Source: Dehalococcoidia bacterium
Lineage (GTDB): Bacteria > Chloroflexota > Dehalococcoidia > UBA2247 > RBG-13-53-26
Assembly (NCBI GenBank): GCA_030372995.1
Contig: JAUCPZ010000148.1
Span: forward strand, 1-54,842
Reading direction: 5' to 3'
Length of the DNA stretch: 54,842 nt
Within the stretch, counting starts at the first letter, position 1. Every line of letters starts with the position of its first letter. Below, in pieces: positions 18,772 to 27,544 of this stretch. The notes below the pieces were generated by a model that saw only the letters and a list, made by a program, of their open reading frames with translations, searched no databases and was not told the DNA's origin. The translations under genes were made by a program, and so were the position numbers.

Positions 18772-20108
18772 GCCAGTCTGACTATCAGGCCGCTATTGAG
18801 TACATCCTCGGCTTCGCCGACTACGAGCGGACGTCTCGCACGGCGGCTGTTCTTGACACTTCCCGGATCGAGGCCGTGCTGGAGAGACTGGGCAGCCCGC
18901 ACCTGGCGGCTGAATCCATTCACATCGCCGGCACCAAGGGAAAGGGAAGCACCGCTGCCATGATCGCCTCGGTGCTGACAGCCTCCGGCTACAAGACTGG
19001 CCTTTACACCTCCCCCCACCTGCACAGCTTCACGGAGAGAATCCGCATCGGCGGCAGGCCCATCCCCGAAGCCGACTTCGCGGACTTGGCTGACCGGTTG
19101 CGGCCCGATCTCGACGACTTCAACCGCCACGCCGGGCTGGGGGAACTAACCACCTTCGAGATCCTGACCGTTCTCGCGTTCGTGCACTTCAAGGAAGCAG
19201 GGGTAGACTTCCAGGTGCTGGAGACAGGCCTCGGGGGCCGTCTCGACGCCACAAACGTCGTCCACCCGTTGACGTGCGCCATCACCTCTATAAGCCTGGA
19301 CCACACCGAGGTCTTGGGAAACACTCTGCCCCGCATTGCCGCCGAGAAGGCCGGTATCATAAAGACGGGCTCCACTGTGATTTCTGCTCCGCAGCCGCCA
19401 GAGGTTCGCGAGGTCATATCAAACGTCTGCCGCCAGCGTCAAGCCGAATTGGTGGAGGTTGGCTCGGATATTGTCTGGACTCTGAGAGAACGCGACGACT
19501 CCAAACAGTCTTTCGCGGTCAATGGCAGGCGCGGCAGCTACGATCTGACCATCCCTCTCCTGGGTGAGCATCAGGTGGAGAATGCCGCCGTGGCCGTCGG
19601 CCTCGCCGAGGCCCTGTCGGATCTTGGCACGCGCATATCAGCCGAAAGCCTGGCTGCGGGGCTGGCACAGGTTTCCTGGCCGGGGCGGCTGCAGGTCCTG
19701 CAGCGCCACCCGTTTCTCGTGGTGGACGGAGCCCACAACGTCGATTCCGCCCGGAGGTTGGCGAGGGCCCTGCCGCAGTACTTCCGGTTCGACAGCGCCA
19801 TCCTGATCATGGGCACGTCCCGCGACAAAGACATCGCCGGCATGGTTGAGGCGCTTCTCCCGGTCTCCAACAACGTGATCGTGACGCGTTCTCAGAACCC
19901 GCGCGCCGCCGACGTGTCCTTGCTTGCCGAGGAGTGCTCCAGAAGGGGAGTTAGACCAAGGGTTATCCCGAATGTTGGCTCAGCGGTGGATGAGTCCCTG
20001 AAGGAAGCCGGCGCGGGTGACCTGGTGTGCGTTACCGGCTCGCTCTTTGTGGTGGCAGAGGCGATTCAGCACTGCGCGGCGCTTTCCGGACATTCGCTCC
20101 CCGAATGA
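18768..20108 (+). CDS. folC: Bifunctional folylpolyglutamate synthase / dihydrofolate synthase
   Basis: A 446-residue ATP-dependent ligase of the Mur ligase fold that adds glutamate to dihydropteroate or folates. The P-loop HIAGTKGKGSTAAMIASVL lies at about residue 45. It is followed by the family motifs SPHLHSFTERIRI, TTFEILTVLAF, LETGLGGRLDATNVV, ISLDHTEVLGNT, IAAEKAGIIK and, in the C-terminal domain, LVVDGAHNVDSARRL. The length is normal. The start overlaps the preceding amidohydrolase stop by four bases. It converges with the SWIM gene 32 bases downstream, with no clear terminator between them. Confidence 0.96.
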   Translation: MSQSDYQAAIEYILGFADYERTSRTAAVLDTSRIEAVLERLGSPHLAAESIHIAGTKGKGSTAAMIASVLTASGYKTGLYTSPHLHSFTERIRIGGRPIPEADFADLADRLRPDLDDFNRHAGLGELTTFEILTVLAFVHFKEAGVDFQVLETGLGGRLDATNVVHPLTCAITSISLDHTEVLGNTLPRIAAEKAGIIKTGSTVISAPQPPEVREVISNVCRQRQAELVEVGSDIVWTLRERDDSKQSFAVNGRRGSYDLTIPLLGEHQVENAAVAVGLAEALSDLGTRISAESLAAGLAQVSWPGRLQVLQRHPFLVVDGAHNVDSARRLARALPQYFRFDSAILIMGTSRDKDIAGMVEALLPVSNNVIVTRSQNPRAADVSLLAEECSRRGVRPRVIPNVGSAVDESLKEAGAGDLVCVTGSLFVVAEAIQHCAALSGHSLPE

Positions 20109-20140
20109 CGCCGTCAATGGGGTAGCTTGACCGCCATGCC

Positions 20141-20395
20141 CTAGCCGGGCTGTGCCGAGAGGGCCTCTAAAGGAAGCATCTCGCCCAGAATCCTCTGCAG
20201 GGCCATGGTATGGCTGCAGATCCCTTCAGAGGCAAAGTGGTGACACGAGCAGGCCCATCTGTTCTGCTTGAACGTGATGATATATTCGTCGTTGTCACCC
20301 CGGAAACTCACTGCCAGCTCGGCAAACTTTACCCGGTCTCTCTCTTCAGCGTAGCGCTTGGCTTTTTCGATCTTGCCTATCAGGCTCGACTGCAT
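20141..20395 (-). CDS. SWIM zinc finger protein
   Basis: A small protein of 84 residues when started at the ATG preceded by AAGGAG (minus strand, 20395); the frame stays open to 20497 but the extra residues lack family character. The SWIM pattern C-x-C-x(n)-C-x-H is clear in WACSCHHFASEGICSHTMAL, which binds zinc and usually mediates DNA or protein contact. The N-terminal half is a basic helix (KIEKAKRYAEERDRVKF) and a beta strand pair. Free-standing SWIM proteins of this size have no assigned role. It is convergent with folC. Confidence 0.82.
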   Translation of the reverse strand: MQSSLIGKIEKAKRYAEERDRVKFAELAVSFRGDNDEYIITFKQNRWACSCHHFASEGICSHTMALQRILGEMLPLEALSAQPG

Positions 20396-20623
20396 GACTC
20401 TCCTTATCAGTCTTTCCCTGATTCTAGTCCGGCTGACTGACAAGGTCAACACATGACAGGCACCGAGAAACCCTACGCCGCCGGTCTGACCAGCCACGCC
20501 CTGGAGGGTGCGTCCTCGTCGCTAGGGCCCACACCGGCCCGCTCCCCGTCAGCCCCGGTCTCGAGGCTTCCAGGATAGACAGCCTTGATTATGTAGCCGC
20601 ACCAAATAGCAGCCGGGTCGGAC

Positions 20624-21835
20624 TTACCCCTGTATCTGCCCCATCATGCCGTACATGGTGGATACCAGCGCCACAGCCAGGAAGGCCACCAGTCCGCCCA
20701 TGATTATGCCCGTGATGGGGGTGATCAGGCCGGTCATGACGGCCGTGCGGTCATCCGCCTCCATCCCGTAGCTGACGGCCACCGTGTCCATCGTGCTATC
20801 CAGGTTGCCCGTGCTCTCGCCGACAGACGCCATCTGCACCATCAGCGCTGGGAATATCGCCCTCTGCGACATCGGGCGCGCCAATCCTTGCCCTTGCAGC
20901 ATCTCCTGCCTGACATCAGTCAGCGCTCTGGCAATGACCCTGTTCTCACAGGACTGCGAAGCCAGAGTCATCACTTCCGGTAATGGCACTCCGGCGCGGA
21001 AGAGGGTGGATATGGTCGCGGCGACGCGGGAAAGCTCACTCAGGATGATGATCTTTCCGATCAGGGGTATGCGCAGCATGACCTTGTCGCGTTGATACTT
21101 GCCTTCTTCCGACCTCGTGAGAATGACGTACGCCACAATGAGGGCACCGATGGCGCCCAGAATGTAAAGACCCCAGGAAGTCAGGAAGTTGGTGGCGTCG
21201 AGCAGTATCTGGGCCGGAAGCGGCACGTTCGCACCCAATTCGGCATACAGACCTTCGAATGACGGCACCACGAAGGTCACCATGATCGCGATGACGCCGA
21301 TCATCAGGATCAACACCATCACCGGGTACATCAGGGCGCCCTTTATCTTCTTCGCCGCGTTGGCATTCTTTTCGATGTGGTCTGCCATCTGGCGCAGGGC
21401 CTTCTCCAGGTTGCCGGTCTCTTCAGCCACCGCAATGGTGCGGCAATACAGGCCGGAAAACGCCACGGGGTGTTTGGCAAATGCCTGCGACGGCTTCATG
21501 CCGTTTCTGATGTCCTGGACGATCGTCTGCACCACTTTCTTCAGACCCTTGTTGGTGATCTGGCTCTCCAGCAGGTCCAGCGAGGCGGCGATGTCGAACC
21601 CCGACTCTATCATGAGGGCCAGCTGCCTGGAGAACATGATGATCTCCCGGTTGCTGATCTTGTAGGTGGTGCCCAGGATCTTGTCCTTATCCAGGAGAGG
21701 CTTGGCCACCTTCAGGCTCACCGTCTTGAGTCCGCTGAGGGTGAGCATGTCCTGCGCCACGGTTTCATTGGGCGCATCCACCTTGCCGTTTACGAGTTGC
21801 TTCTGTTGGTTGTACGCTACATACTTGTACTGCAT
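20624..21835 (-). CDS. pilC: Type II secretion / type IV pilus inner-membrane platform protein (PilC/GspF)
   Basis: A 403-residue protein with two homologous T2SSF domains of the PilC/GspF family. Each has a helical cytoplasmic bundle followed by membrane segments: FSRQLALMIESGFDIAASLDLL with GALMYPVMVLILMIGVIAIMVTFVVP, and LSRVAATISTLFRAGVPLPEVM with the C-terminal GIIMGGLVAFLAVALVSTM. The short N-terminal domain YKYVAYNQQKQLVNGKVDA is also typical. It anchors the pilus or pseudopilus assembly machine and couples to the ATPase encoded just upstream (pilB, 111 bases away, same strand). The ATG start has GGAGGGAGAG upstream. No pilin, pilM-Q or prepilin peptidase genes lie in this window. Confidence 0.93.
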   Translation of the reverse strand: MQYKYVAYNQQKQLVNGKVDAPNETVAQDMLTLSGLKTVSLKVAKPLLDKDKILGTTYKISNREIIMFSRQLALMIESGFDIAASLDLLESQITNKGLKKVVQTIVQDIRNGMKPSQAFAKHPVAFSGLYCRTIAVAEETGNLEKALRQMADHIEKNANAAKKIKGALMYPVMVLILMIGVIAIMVTFVVPSFEGLYAELGANVPLPAQILLDATNFLTSWGLYILGAIGALIVAYVILTRSEEGKYQRDKVMLRIPLIGKIIILSELSRVAATISTLFRAGVPLPEVMTLASQSCENRVIARALTDVRQEMLQGQGLARPMSQRAIFPALMVQMASVGESTGNLDSTMDTVAVSYGMEADDRTAVMTGLITPITGIIMGGLVAFLAVALVSTMYGMMGQIQG

Positions 21836-21946
21836 CTCTATCTCTCCCTCCGTATTCGTGGTTCACCATGTCGAGCCACTTCTTGATTCACCCCCAGGGA
21901 GATCTCGCCAGGACTGATACCACTGGAAACCAGAGCCATCGTTCGC

Positions 21947-24900
21947 CTAGTCGATTGAGTACGCATTGCGCAGCACCTCAGACACCGTTGTCAAACCTGC
22001 CTTCACCTTCTGCATTCCGTCCTTGAAAAGGGTGACCATTCCCTCCTTTATCGCTTGATCGCGCAACTCCGCCGTGGTTGCGCCTCTCAGTATCAAAGCC
22101 CGCGTCGAGTCAGTCATCGCCAGCACTTCAAAGAGACCAAGCCTCCCTTTGTACCCCGAGAAAGAACAGAGGTCACAGCCGGCGCCGGACATGTAGCTTT
22201 CCAGCTTCTCGCCCATGGCACTCTCATAAGCTGCCGCCTCCACTGCAGTGGGCTTCGTCTCCTGGGCGCAGTTGGCGCACACCCGCCGTGCCATTCGCTG
22301 GGCAATGGTGCCTGTAATGACTGATGCCACCATGAAGGGCTCCACTCCCAGGTCGAGCAGTCGGTACACGGTGCTCACGGCGTCATTCGCGTGAATAGAA
22401 CAAAGAACGGTATGTCCGGTTAGTGCCGCCTTCACTGCGATGCCAGCCGTCTCTGCATCGCGGATTTCTCCCACCAGGATCACGTCGGGGTCAAGACGCA
22501 TCATGGAGCGCAGCACGCTGGCAAAGGTCAGCCCTGCCTTGGGGTTCACCTGAATCTGCTTGATACCCTCGAAGCGGTACTCCACCGGGTCTTCCACCGT
22601 GATGATGTTGCGCGTCACCTTGTCCATGGTGTTCAGGGATGCGTAAAGAGTGGTGGTTTTGCCGGCACCGGTCGGTCCGCTGACGCAGATCATGCCGAAG
22701 GGCACCGCCAGCATCTTCATGTACTTGTCCAGGCATTCTTTCTGGAATCCGAGCTGCGGCAGCTCCATTATGGCCAGCGACTTGTCCAGAAGTCGCATGA
22801 CCACGGTCTCTCCGTGAACGGTGGGGCTGGTAGCCACGCGGACGTCGATCGGCTTCCCCTTGACTTCCAGCGAGAACTGCCCGTCCTGCGGCCGAAGATG
22901 GTCGGCGATGTTGAGGTCCGACATGACCTTGACACGCGAAGTGAGCGGCGGATGGATCTTGATGGGCAACGACATGACCTCGTGCAAGACCCCGTCTATC
23001 CTGTAGCGGATGCGGAGCCTCTTTTCCTCGGGCTCGATGTGGATATCAGAGGCTCTCGCCTTCACCGCCTCCTCAACGATCAGATTCAAGGCCGCGGCCA
23101 CGGGAGCATTCGCAGTGGCCGCCACCAGGTCCGGCCCGGTCGACGTGTCTGTGGTGGTCTCGATATGAGAGATCTGCTCGGCAATCTGGCCAAAACCCTT
23201 GTAGTTAAAGTCGATGGCCTCCAGGATCTCCTTCTGTTCAGCAGCAACGGCCTTGATGCGCATCTTGCTCTGCATTTCCAGAACCTGGATCGTAGCGAGG
23301 TCGCTGGGATTGACCATCGCCACTTCCAGCACATTGTCTTCTACGGAGATCGGCAATACCGTGAATCTCCTGGCCGTAGCTTCCGGCACCAACTGCAGCG
23401 CCTCTGGCTTGGCCGCCTTCCGCAGCTTCACTTTGGGCTTCTCGACCACTTCCTCGACCACGGGCTGTGGCGTCTCCGCCGGTTTGCCTGCCCCCTTTGC
23501 CTGGCCTGCAGCCGCTCGCTTATCAATGCCGGGCTTATCTGCATCCGCTTTCGCCGGCTGGATCCCCTGAGACACGGCACCCTGGGCCCTGCCCATCACG
23601 CCCTGCCTGTCGGTCCGCTCTTCGCCCGACTTTCTCGGAGAGAGCTCCACCTTCATTCCGGGAATCACCACCTTGGCCTGGCCACCCTTGTCAACAACGG
23701 GTCTCGGCGGCTGTGTTCCGGCGGTTACCCCATTCTGGGCCTTGGCCGGAACCGGAGCCTTGTCTGCCACCGGCACTGCAGCCTTCGCTTCGATAGTCTT
23801 CGCCTCCTCGGCATTCGGCTTGTCGGCCACCAGCACGGCTTTGGCTTCCGCCGGCTTCACCTGGGGCGATTGTGCTGGCTTGACCGCCGCTATCCCCGGC
23901 TTGACCTCGGCGGGCCTGACCCCAGCCGACTTGGGATCTTTGCCATCTCCGCCTGCCGCTTTGTCGATGGCGGCCACGGTAGCAGGCACCGCCGCCTTTG
24001 CCTCTATGGCCTTCACGTCCGGGCTCTTCACTACCGCGAGCTTCTCCGCAGACGGAGCCGGAGCACCCGGCCCACCATTGGCCCGCGGACCTCTTCCGGC
24101 TGCCGCCTTCTCCACCAGCGGTGCAGCCTTGACCTCCGTAGATTTCGCATCTGCAACCTTGGCCTCAACGTCCTTGACCTGGGCCACCGCACCGGCTGCG
24201 GCAGCCTCCCCACTGGCGGCAGCGCCCTTTTCCACCGGCTTCGGCTTCACCTGCGGGGTCAGGAACTGATCGATGACGCTGCGCATAGAGAACGCCCTCG
24301 CGGGAGATGACTCTGGAGGCGCGATCACCGGCGTGCTGGCAGCAGGCGCCACTGCCCTTGCTCCTGCAGAACCCGACTCCCGCCCGGAAGGCACTTCCCC
24401 GGACGATTTCACCTCTGAGGCGGCGACGGCTGGTTTCTTCTCCCCACCCCTGCCTTCCACGGAGCGTGCCCCCTCCGGCGGCTTCTCAGCCCCCGACTCG
24501 ACTTGCCCCGTGGCCGCTTTGACGGAAGCAGCCGACTCTCTGGGCCGCCCATCGAGGCTAAGTACTTCAATCCTCTTTTGCTCGGCGAACTTCCTGGCTT
24601 CGTCAGTAAGCCCTCTTGGGATGACCAGCAGGCGCTCCGTTATGCCGGCATCACGGCACTTGTCAGCGAACGATGCGACCTGCGTCTTGTCGACGGTGTC
24701 GCCTGACAGGTAGTCAATCCCCAGCCTGCACAGGATGAAGCCGTCGTCCCACAACGCCATGGCGCCGAACACGTGCTCGGTGCCCGAGTTGCCGACCACT
24801 TTCACTGATTCATCAACCCGGTAGCCGAGCGTCTTCAGCGCTTGGTGAACCTCGGATTTCTGCAGGAACGTAGAAGGAACATCATTGGCTGTAGGCCGGG

Positions 24901-25288
24901 CCGTCGGAGCACGGTTCAGGAACATCTGCATCGCCTGCTCATCGAAGACCTCGACCCGATCCTTCTGCGCAAACTGGCTCGCCACGAAACTCAGCCGTGG
25001 AATGGCTATGACCACCGGCCGATCGATCTCACACTCGGAGCACTTGTCCTGGAACGCAAAGAGCTTGTGAAGGCTCGTCTCCGGGTCTTCCGCGTCATTA
25101 ATGACTTCAACAGCAGCCAGCAAGTTCATGAAGCCGTCACGGCGCAGCACCAGAAAGTCGAAGGTGTGATCGGCAATCGACTTACCGCGAAGTGCAGCGT
25201 TCGGCCGAACCTCATACCCCTGCGACCTCAGGCGCTCAACGAATCTAGCCAGTATCTGATCGGACTGTTTTTGGGCCAGCAAACTCAC
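21947..25288 (-). CDS. pilB: PilB/GspE-type assembly ATPase with duplicated N-terminal nuclease-fold-like domains and a long Ala/Lys/Pro linker
   Basis: A hexameric ATPase that powers pilus or pseudopilus assembly. With the GTG at 25288 it is 1113 residues, about twice the normal length. Residues about 5-120 and about 140-245 are two similar alpha/beta domains (LARFVERLRSQGYEV...DFLVLRRDG...AVEVI, and VHQALKTLGYRVDES...ALWDDGFILCRLGI) resembling Mrr-type restriction-endonuclease folds with degenerate active sites. Residues about 250-650 are a low-complexity linker rich in AEVKA/EAKAAVP units. Then come the usual parts: N1/MshEN-like domain, Walker A GPTGAGKTTTLYA (about 868), VILVGEIRDAETA, GHTVLCSIHANDA and a CANC...CDLC zinc motif. 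The frame opens upstream to 25456, but a TTGACA promoter lies inside that part, so the start is GTG 25288 or TTG 25282, both just after AGAGGAG. Confidence 0.9.
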   Translation of the reverse strand: MSLLAQKQSDQILARFVERLRSQGYEVRPNAALRGKSIADHTFDFLVLRRDGFMNLLAAVEVINDAEDPETSLHKLFAFQDKCSECEIDRPVVIAIPRLSFVASQFAQKDRVEVFDEQAMQMFLNRAPTARPTANDVPSTFLQKSEVHQALKTLGYRVDESVKVVGNSGTEHVFGAMALWDDGFILCRLGIDYLSGDTVDKTQVASFADKCRDAGITERLLVIPRGLTDEARKFAEQKRIEVLSLDGRPRESAASVKAATGQVESGAEKPPEGARSVEGRGGEKKPAVAASEVKSSGEVPSGRESGSAGARAVAPAASTPVIAPPESSPARAFSMRSVIDQFLTPQVKPKPVEKGAAASGEAAAAGAVAQVKDVEAKVADAKSTEVKAAPLVEKAAAGRGPRANGGPGAPAPSAEKLAVVKSPDVKAIEAKAAVPATVAAIDKAAGGDGKDPKSAGVRPAEVKPGIAAVKPAQSPQVKPAEAKAVLVADKPNAEEAKTIEAKAAVPVADKAPVPAKAQNGVTAGTQPPRPVVDKGGQAKVVIPGMKVELSPRKSGEERTDRQGVMGRAQGAVSQGIQPAKADADKPGIDKRAAAGQAKGAGKPAETPQPVVEEVVEKPKVKLRKAAKPEALQLVPEATARRFTVLPISVEDNVLEVAMVNPSDLATIQVLEMQSKMRIKAVAAEQKEILEAIDFNYKGFGQIAEQISHIETTTDTSTGPDLVAATANAPVAAALNLIVEEAVKARASDIHIEPEEKRLRIRYRIDGVLHEVMSLPIKIHPPLTSRVKVMSDLNIADHLRPQDGQFSLEVKGKPIDVRVATSPTVHGETVVMRLLDKSLAIMELPQLGFQKECLDKYMKMLAVPFGMICVSGPTGAGKTTTLYASLNTMDKVTRNIITVEDPVEYRFEGIKQIQVNPKAGLTFASVLRSMMRLDPDVILVGEIRDAETAGIAVKAALTGHTVLCSIHANDAVSTVYRLLDLGVEPFMVASVITGTIAQRMARRVCANCAQETKPTAVEAAAYESAMGEKLESYMSGAGCDLCSFSGYKGRLGLFEVLAMTDSTRALILRGATTAELRDQAIKEGMVTLFKDGMQKVKAGLTTVSEVLRNAYSID

Positions 25289-25325
25289 CGCTCCTCTGCG
25301 CCACTGAGCGTAATAACCCGATGCT

Positions 25326-25354
25326 ATCGTAAGTCCGAAGCTGCTGCGTGTCAA
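25326..25354 (-). promoter_or_regulatory. Sigma-70-type promoter for pilB-pilC
   Basis: On the minus strand TTGACA (25354-25349), a 17-base spacer, then TACGAT (25331-25326). Transcription would begin near 25319, about 30 bases before the pilB start at 25288. This decides against the longer N-terminus. Confidence 0.7.
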
Positions 25355-25479
25355 TAACAAAATCCCCTCATTTGAAGCTGGGCCGTGCTTTTGTGACAAA
25401 ATTGATAAGGCTTCCGCCTGCAAGAGTAAGGCCAGCTTGAACGACACCACCCCCACATGAAACGTTCCTGTAATGGCGG

Positions 25480-25509
25480 TTGAGTCTGACGCGGGGCTCA
25501 GACTATAAT
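25480..25509 (+). promoter_or_regulatory. Promoter with an internal inverted repeat, upstream of the radical SAM gene
   Basis: TTGAGT, an 18-base spacer, then TATAAT. Inside the spacer AGTCTGA (25483-25489) and TCAGACT (25498-25504) form a perfect 7-bp inverted repeat that touches both hexamers, as a repressor operator would. The transcript would have a leader of about 170 bases. Confidence 0.6.
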
Positions 25510-25689
25510 CAGGTCAAAGGAAGAGTGGGCTGTCTGACCCGCCTGATGCGCGATCATGAGAGGCGGGTGGTTCCTTGAGCCCGGCGGTCCCTCAGGTGAA
25601 AGCCTGCCCTGCATCCCTGCCCTGATGCAATCGTGGGCGGCAGCACACCTGATTTTCATCAGACGCCCCACCCAGAAACCGAGGTCAAG

Positions 25690-27525
25690 TTGTCATACCC
25701 CGACAGCATGCTGAGCCAAGTGACCAGGCCGGGCCGTTACACCGGCGGCGAATGGAACAGTGTCCGGAAGGGCTGGTCAGCCGCCGAGGTCAAGGTGGCC
25801 CTGGTCTATCCCGATGTCTACGAGATCGGCATGTCCAACATGGCGTTGCCGATACTTTACGACATACTGAACAGCCAAGAGGGCGTACTTGCCGAGAGGG
25901 CCTTCGCGCCCTGGTTCGACATGGAGGCGGCCATGCGCCAGGCCCAGATTCCGCTGCTGAGTCTGGAATCGAAACGTCCGCTGGCCGAGTTTGACATCAT
26001 CGGCTTCTCCCTGGGCTACGAGCTGACCTACACCAACGTGCTGAACATGCTCGATCTTTCGGGCATCCCTGTCCTTTCCAGCGACAGATCCGACTCTCAC
26101 CCAATCATAATCGGCGGAGGCAGTTGCGCTCTTAATCCTGAGCCGATGGCCGACTTCATGGATGCCTTCGCCATCGGAGACGGAGAGGAGCTGACGGTCG
26201 AGATCGTGCAGAGCCTCCGCCAATGCCGCCGGGACGGCGCCAGAAGAACCGAGATTCTCCTGAGATTGGCGGACATCCCGGGAGTCTACGTGCCCGGTCT
26301 CTCCGAGACACAATGCCACCCCGGCAATGACGCCGGGGGCCCCCACCCCAGGACCCCACAGGTCAGGCCAAGCATCCGGCGGCGGATCATGGCCGAATTG
26401 CCACCGCCAGTCACCCGACCGGTTGTTCCTTTTGTCTCCGTGATCCACGACCGGGGGGCGGTAGAGATACAGCGCGGGTGCACGCGCGGCTGCCGTTTCT
26501 GCCAAGCCGGCTTCGTTTACCGCCCGCAGCGGCATCGGAGCCACGAAGAGGTGCTCGAAGCGGTCAGACAGCTTATCAAGAACTGCGGATACAACGAGAT
26601 CTCGCTCGTTTCGCTGACCACCACCGACTATCCCGGCATTGACTCCCTGGTCAGCAGACTGGTCGAGGAGCACGGCGAGGACCGCCTGGCGCTGTCCCTG
26701 CCCAGCCTGCGCATAGACGGCTTCTCCCTGAAGCTCATGGAGTCGCTCCGTTTCAGCAAGAAGCCAGGGCTGACGTTCGCCCCTGAGGCCGGCACCGAGC
26801 GGTTGAGAAAGGTCATCAATAAGAGCGTCCCGGACGACGCGATCGTGGAAACAATCGCCGCCGCGCTGGCCAAGGGATGGACAAACATAAAGCTCTATTT
26901 CATGATCGGTCTGCCAACCGAGACGCTCGACGATGTGGAAGGCATCGTCCACATCGTGGAAAGGTTGAGACGAGAGTCAAAGAAGTCACCACCAAGAATC
27001 CGAATTAGCGTATCCACCTTCGTACCCAAACCCCACACCCCCTTCCAGTGGGTAGCCCAGGACAGCCAGACGGCACTCAAGGCCAAACATGAGGTGCTGA
27101 AGAACGGACTCCGGCATGCCAGGGCCCATCTCTCCTGGGAGGACCCCGAGACCAGCCTGCTGGAGACAATTCTGGCCCGTGGCGATCGCCACCTAGGCCG
27201 GGTGATCCACCATGCATGGCAGGCGGGGGCCACGTTCGATGCCTGGAGTGAGCGCTTCAAGTACGAGTGCTGGCTGCGCGCCTTCGACAAGACGGGGATT
27301 GATCCGGCCTTCTATGCCTACCGAGAACGCCCGCTCGATGAGGTCTTGCCATGGTCCCACATAGATATCGGCGTGAACCCTGCCTTCCTCAGGCAAGAAT
27401 ACCAACGTACCTACCAGGGTGTTGAGACAGCGGACTGCAGGGTCCAGTGCAGTGCTTGCGGCCTGGAAGCGGAGCAAAGCGTCTGCCGGGCCAGCGGGAC
27501 CAAGGGGGATTTGAGCCGCGGGTAA
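25690..27525 (+). CDS. B12-binding-like radical SAM protein, TIGR03960 family
   Basis: A radical SAM enzyme of about 611 residues. The N-terminal part VTRPGRYTGGEWNSVRK...VALVYPDVYEIGMSNMALPILY is diagnostic for the TIGR03960 family and is followed by a cobalamin-binding-like Rossmann region (IIGFSLGYELTYTNVLNML, IIIGGGSCALNPEPM). The radical SAM cluster motif is GCTRGCRFCQAGFVYRP. FAPEAGTERLRKVINK and FMIGLPTETLDDV follow, and a CxxCG pair sits near the C-terminus. The substrate is unknown; the family is often next to rne/rplU/rpmA genes, which are absent here. Start choice: TTG at 25690 has GAGG 5 bases upstream; a GTG at 25633 (no ribosome site) and the ATG at 25708 are alternatives. Confidence 0.88.
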   Translation: MSYPDSMLSQVTRPGRYTGGEWNSVRKGWSAAEVKVALVYPDVYEIGMSNMALPILYDILNSQEGVLAERAFAPWFDMEAAMRQAQIPLLSLESKRPLAEFDIIGFSLGYELTYTNVLNMLDLSGIPVLSSDRSDSHPIIIGGGSCALNPEPMADFMDAFAIGDGEELTVEIVQSLRQCRRDGARRTEILLRLADIPGVYVPGLSETQCHPGNDAGGPHPRTPQVRPSIRRRIMAELPPPVTRPVVPFVSVIHDRGAVEIQRGCTRGCRFCQAGFVYRPQRHRSHEEVLEAVRQLIKNCGYNEISLVSLTTTDYPGIDSLVSRLVEEHGEDRLALSLPSLRIDGFSLKLMESLRFSKKPGLTFAPEAGTERLRKVINKSVPDDAIVETIAAALAKGWTNIKLYFMIGLPTETLDDVEGIVHIVERLRRESKKSPPRIRISVSTFVPKPHTPFQWVAQDSQTALKAKHEVLKNGLRHARAHLSWEDPETSLLETILARGDRHLGRVIHHAWQAGATFDAWSERFKYECWLRAFDKTGIDPAFYAYRERPLDEVLPWSHIDIGVNPAFLRQEYQRTYQGVETADCRVQCSACGLEAEQSVCRASGTKGDLSRG

Positions 27526-27544
27526 GCGAAGACGGGTGACGGCG

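Noticed and set aside
25289..25456. 56-residue N-terminal extension of PilB
   Set aside because: A TTGACA-17-TACGAT promoter on the same strand lies inside it, and the ribosome site AGAGGAG is directly before the shorter start.
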